From Mageeibacillus sp. UBA3781 (lineage in GTDB: Bacteria > Bacillota > Clostridia > Saccharofermentanales > Saccharofermentanaceae): DNA of 6,005 nucleotides. Of the stretch, positions 5,751 through 6,005 are shown piece by piece (position 1 is the first letter of the stretch; each line of letters starts with the position of its first letter). Below the pieces are notes generated by a model. The model searched no databases. It saw only the letters and a list, made by a program, of their open reading frames with translations, and was not told the DNA's origin. The translations under genes were made by a program, and so were the position numbers. The stretch lies in assembly GCA_002368805.1 (NCBI GenBank), contig DFFH01000034.1, positions 1 through 6,005 of the forward strand, in the 5' to 3' direction.

Positions 5751-6005
5751 TTAAGCTGAGTATAAGGACTGATTCCTTGCTTGACAAGGGGTCAGTCCTT
5801 TCAGTTTGACCTGAATTCTTTTGTTATTGTAGTAATCAATATAGTTATCCATTGCTTTTTGTAGTTGCTCTAGTGTCTCAAATTCGTATTCATGCCCGTA
5901 AAACATTTCGTTTTTCATCTTCCCAAAGAAGTTTTCCATCGGGCTGTTATCCAAGCAATTTCCTTTTCGTGACATTGACTGTATTATCTCGTGATCTTTT
6001 AATGC
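5751..6005 (-). CDS. IS3-family transposase (OrfB, rve integrase core), C-terminal part
   Basis: This is the C-terminal end of the DDE transposase that carries out cut-and-circularise transposition of IS3-type elements. The frame is open to the window edge, so the Met codon at 5973-5975 is internal; 84 residues are visible before the TAA (complement of 5751-5753). SMSRKGNCLDNSPMENFFGKMKNEM is split by position as SMSRKGNCLDN followed by PMENFF. The Glu at 5934-5936 is the third catalytic acid of the DDE triad, and a Lys seven residues later gives the usual E-x6-K pattern. The tail (DNYIDYYNNKR, then LKGLTPCQAR) is the standard end of the integrase core in the IS150 group. The two catalytic Asp residues, the start and any frameshift with OrfA lie outside. 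Nothing in the visible part is broken, so the element may be active, but this cannot be decided here. Confidence 0.93.
   Translation of the reverse strand, partial: ALKDHEIIQSMSRKGNCLDNSPMENFFGKMKNEMFYGHEYEFETLEQLQKAMDNYIDYYNNKRIQVKLKGLTPCQARNQSLYSA
5764..5800. other. Long hairpin at the 3' end of the transposase gene
   Basis: AAGGACTGATTCCTTG (5764-5779) pairs with CAAGGGGTCAGTCCTT (5785-5800): a 16-base-pair stem with two G-T pairs and a 5-base loop. It lies inside the last codons of the transposase. Read on the plus strand it is followed by TTTCAGTTTG, a poor T tract, so transcripts coming from xylB could be stopped or slowed here. Read on the minus strand it is followed by ATACTCAGC, which is not terminator-like. 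A role in ending transcription or stabilising the transposase mRNA is inference. Confidence 0.75.

Larger units (their letters stand above)
5723..6005 (-). mobile_element. IS3-family (IS150-type) insertion sequence, one end only
   Basis: The right part of the window is the transposase 3' end of an IS3-family element that continues past the edge. The boundary is placed at 5723, where TGAAGTGAACCCACTTTG begins; this resembles the terminal inverted repeats of Firmicutes IS150-type elements, by recall and not by comparison with the other end. GC drops to about 36 % here. The element sits 71 bases downstream of xylB, with its transposase gene pointing towards xylB. The target duplication cannot be checked because the far end is missing; IS3 elements usually give 3-4 bases, here perhaps ending in ATT at 5720-5722. 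Confidence 0.85.

Overview
The window reads as part of a xylan/xylose catabolism region of a Gram-positive, Clostridia-type bacterium (Bacillota, perhaps Lachnospiraceae-like from gut or rumen; the exact taxon cannot be fixed from this sequence). The reasons are purine-rich Shine-Dalgarno sequences, the family resemblance of the LacI, GH3 and XylB proteins to those of anaerobic Firmicutes, and a Firmicutes-type IS3/IS150 transposase. GC is clearly above 50 % in the metabolic genes and falls to about 36 % (hand count, 5761-6000) in the insertion sequence.

Layout: (1) 1-747, the C-terminal part of transketolase, cut by the left window edge and closed by a strong intrinsic terminator (755-798). 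(2) 748-861, an intergenic region holding that terminator and a second inverted repeat (801-827) sharing the same core. (3) 862-1881, a LacI-family regulator, followed after 19 bases by (4) 1901-3997, a cytoplasmic GH3 beta-xylosidase-type glycosidase; these two look co-transcribed. (5) 3998-4127, a purine-rich gap with a weak hairpin, a doubtful 27-codon ORF and a strong ribosome binding site. (6) 4128-5651, xylulokinase. (7) 5652-5722, a short downstream stretch with weak stem-loops. (8) 5723 to the right edge, one end of an IS3-family (IS150-type) element with the 3' part of its transposase gene on the minus strand, convergent to xylB.

Working together: imported xylo-oligosaccharides would be cut to xylose by the GH3 enzyme; xylose, after isomerisation by an enzyme not in this window, is phosphorylated by XylB to xylulose 5-phosphate, which transketolase feeds into the non-oxidative pentose phosphate pathway. 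The LacI protein is the obvious candidate local regulator, although no convincing operator could be identified by eye. I see no RNA genes, CRISPR array or evidence of a new type of system. The more interesting points are the alternating CCGGGA/TCCCGG blocks upstream of the regulator, the IS landing just behind xylB with a strong hairpin close to its end, and an exact 22-base direct repeat inside xylB.
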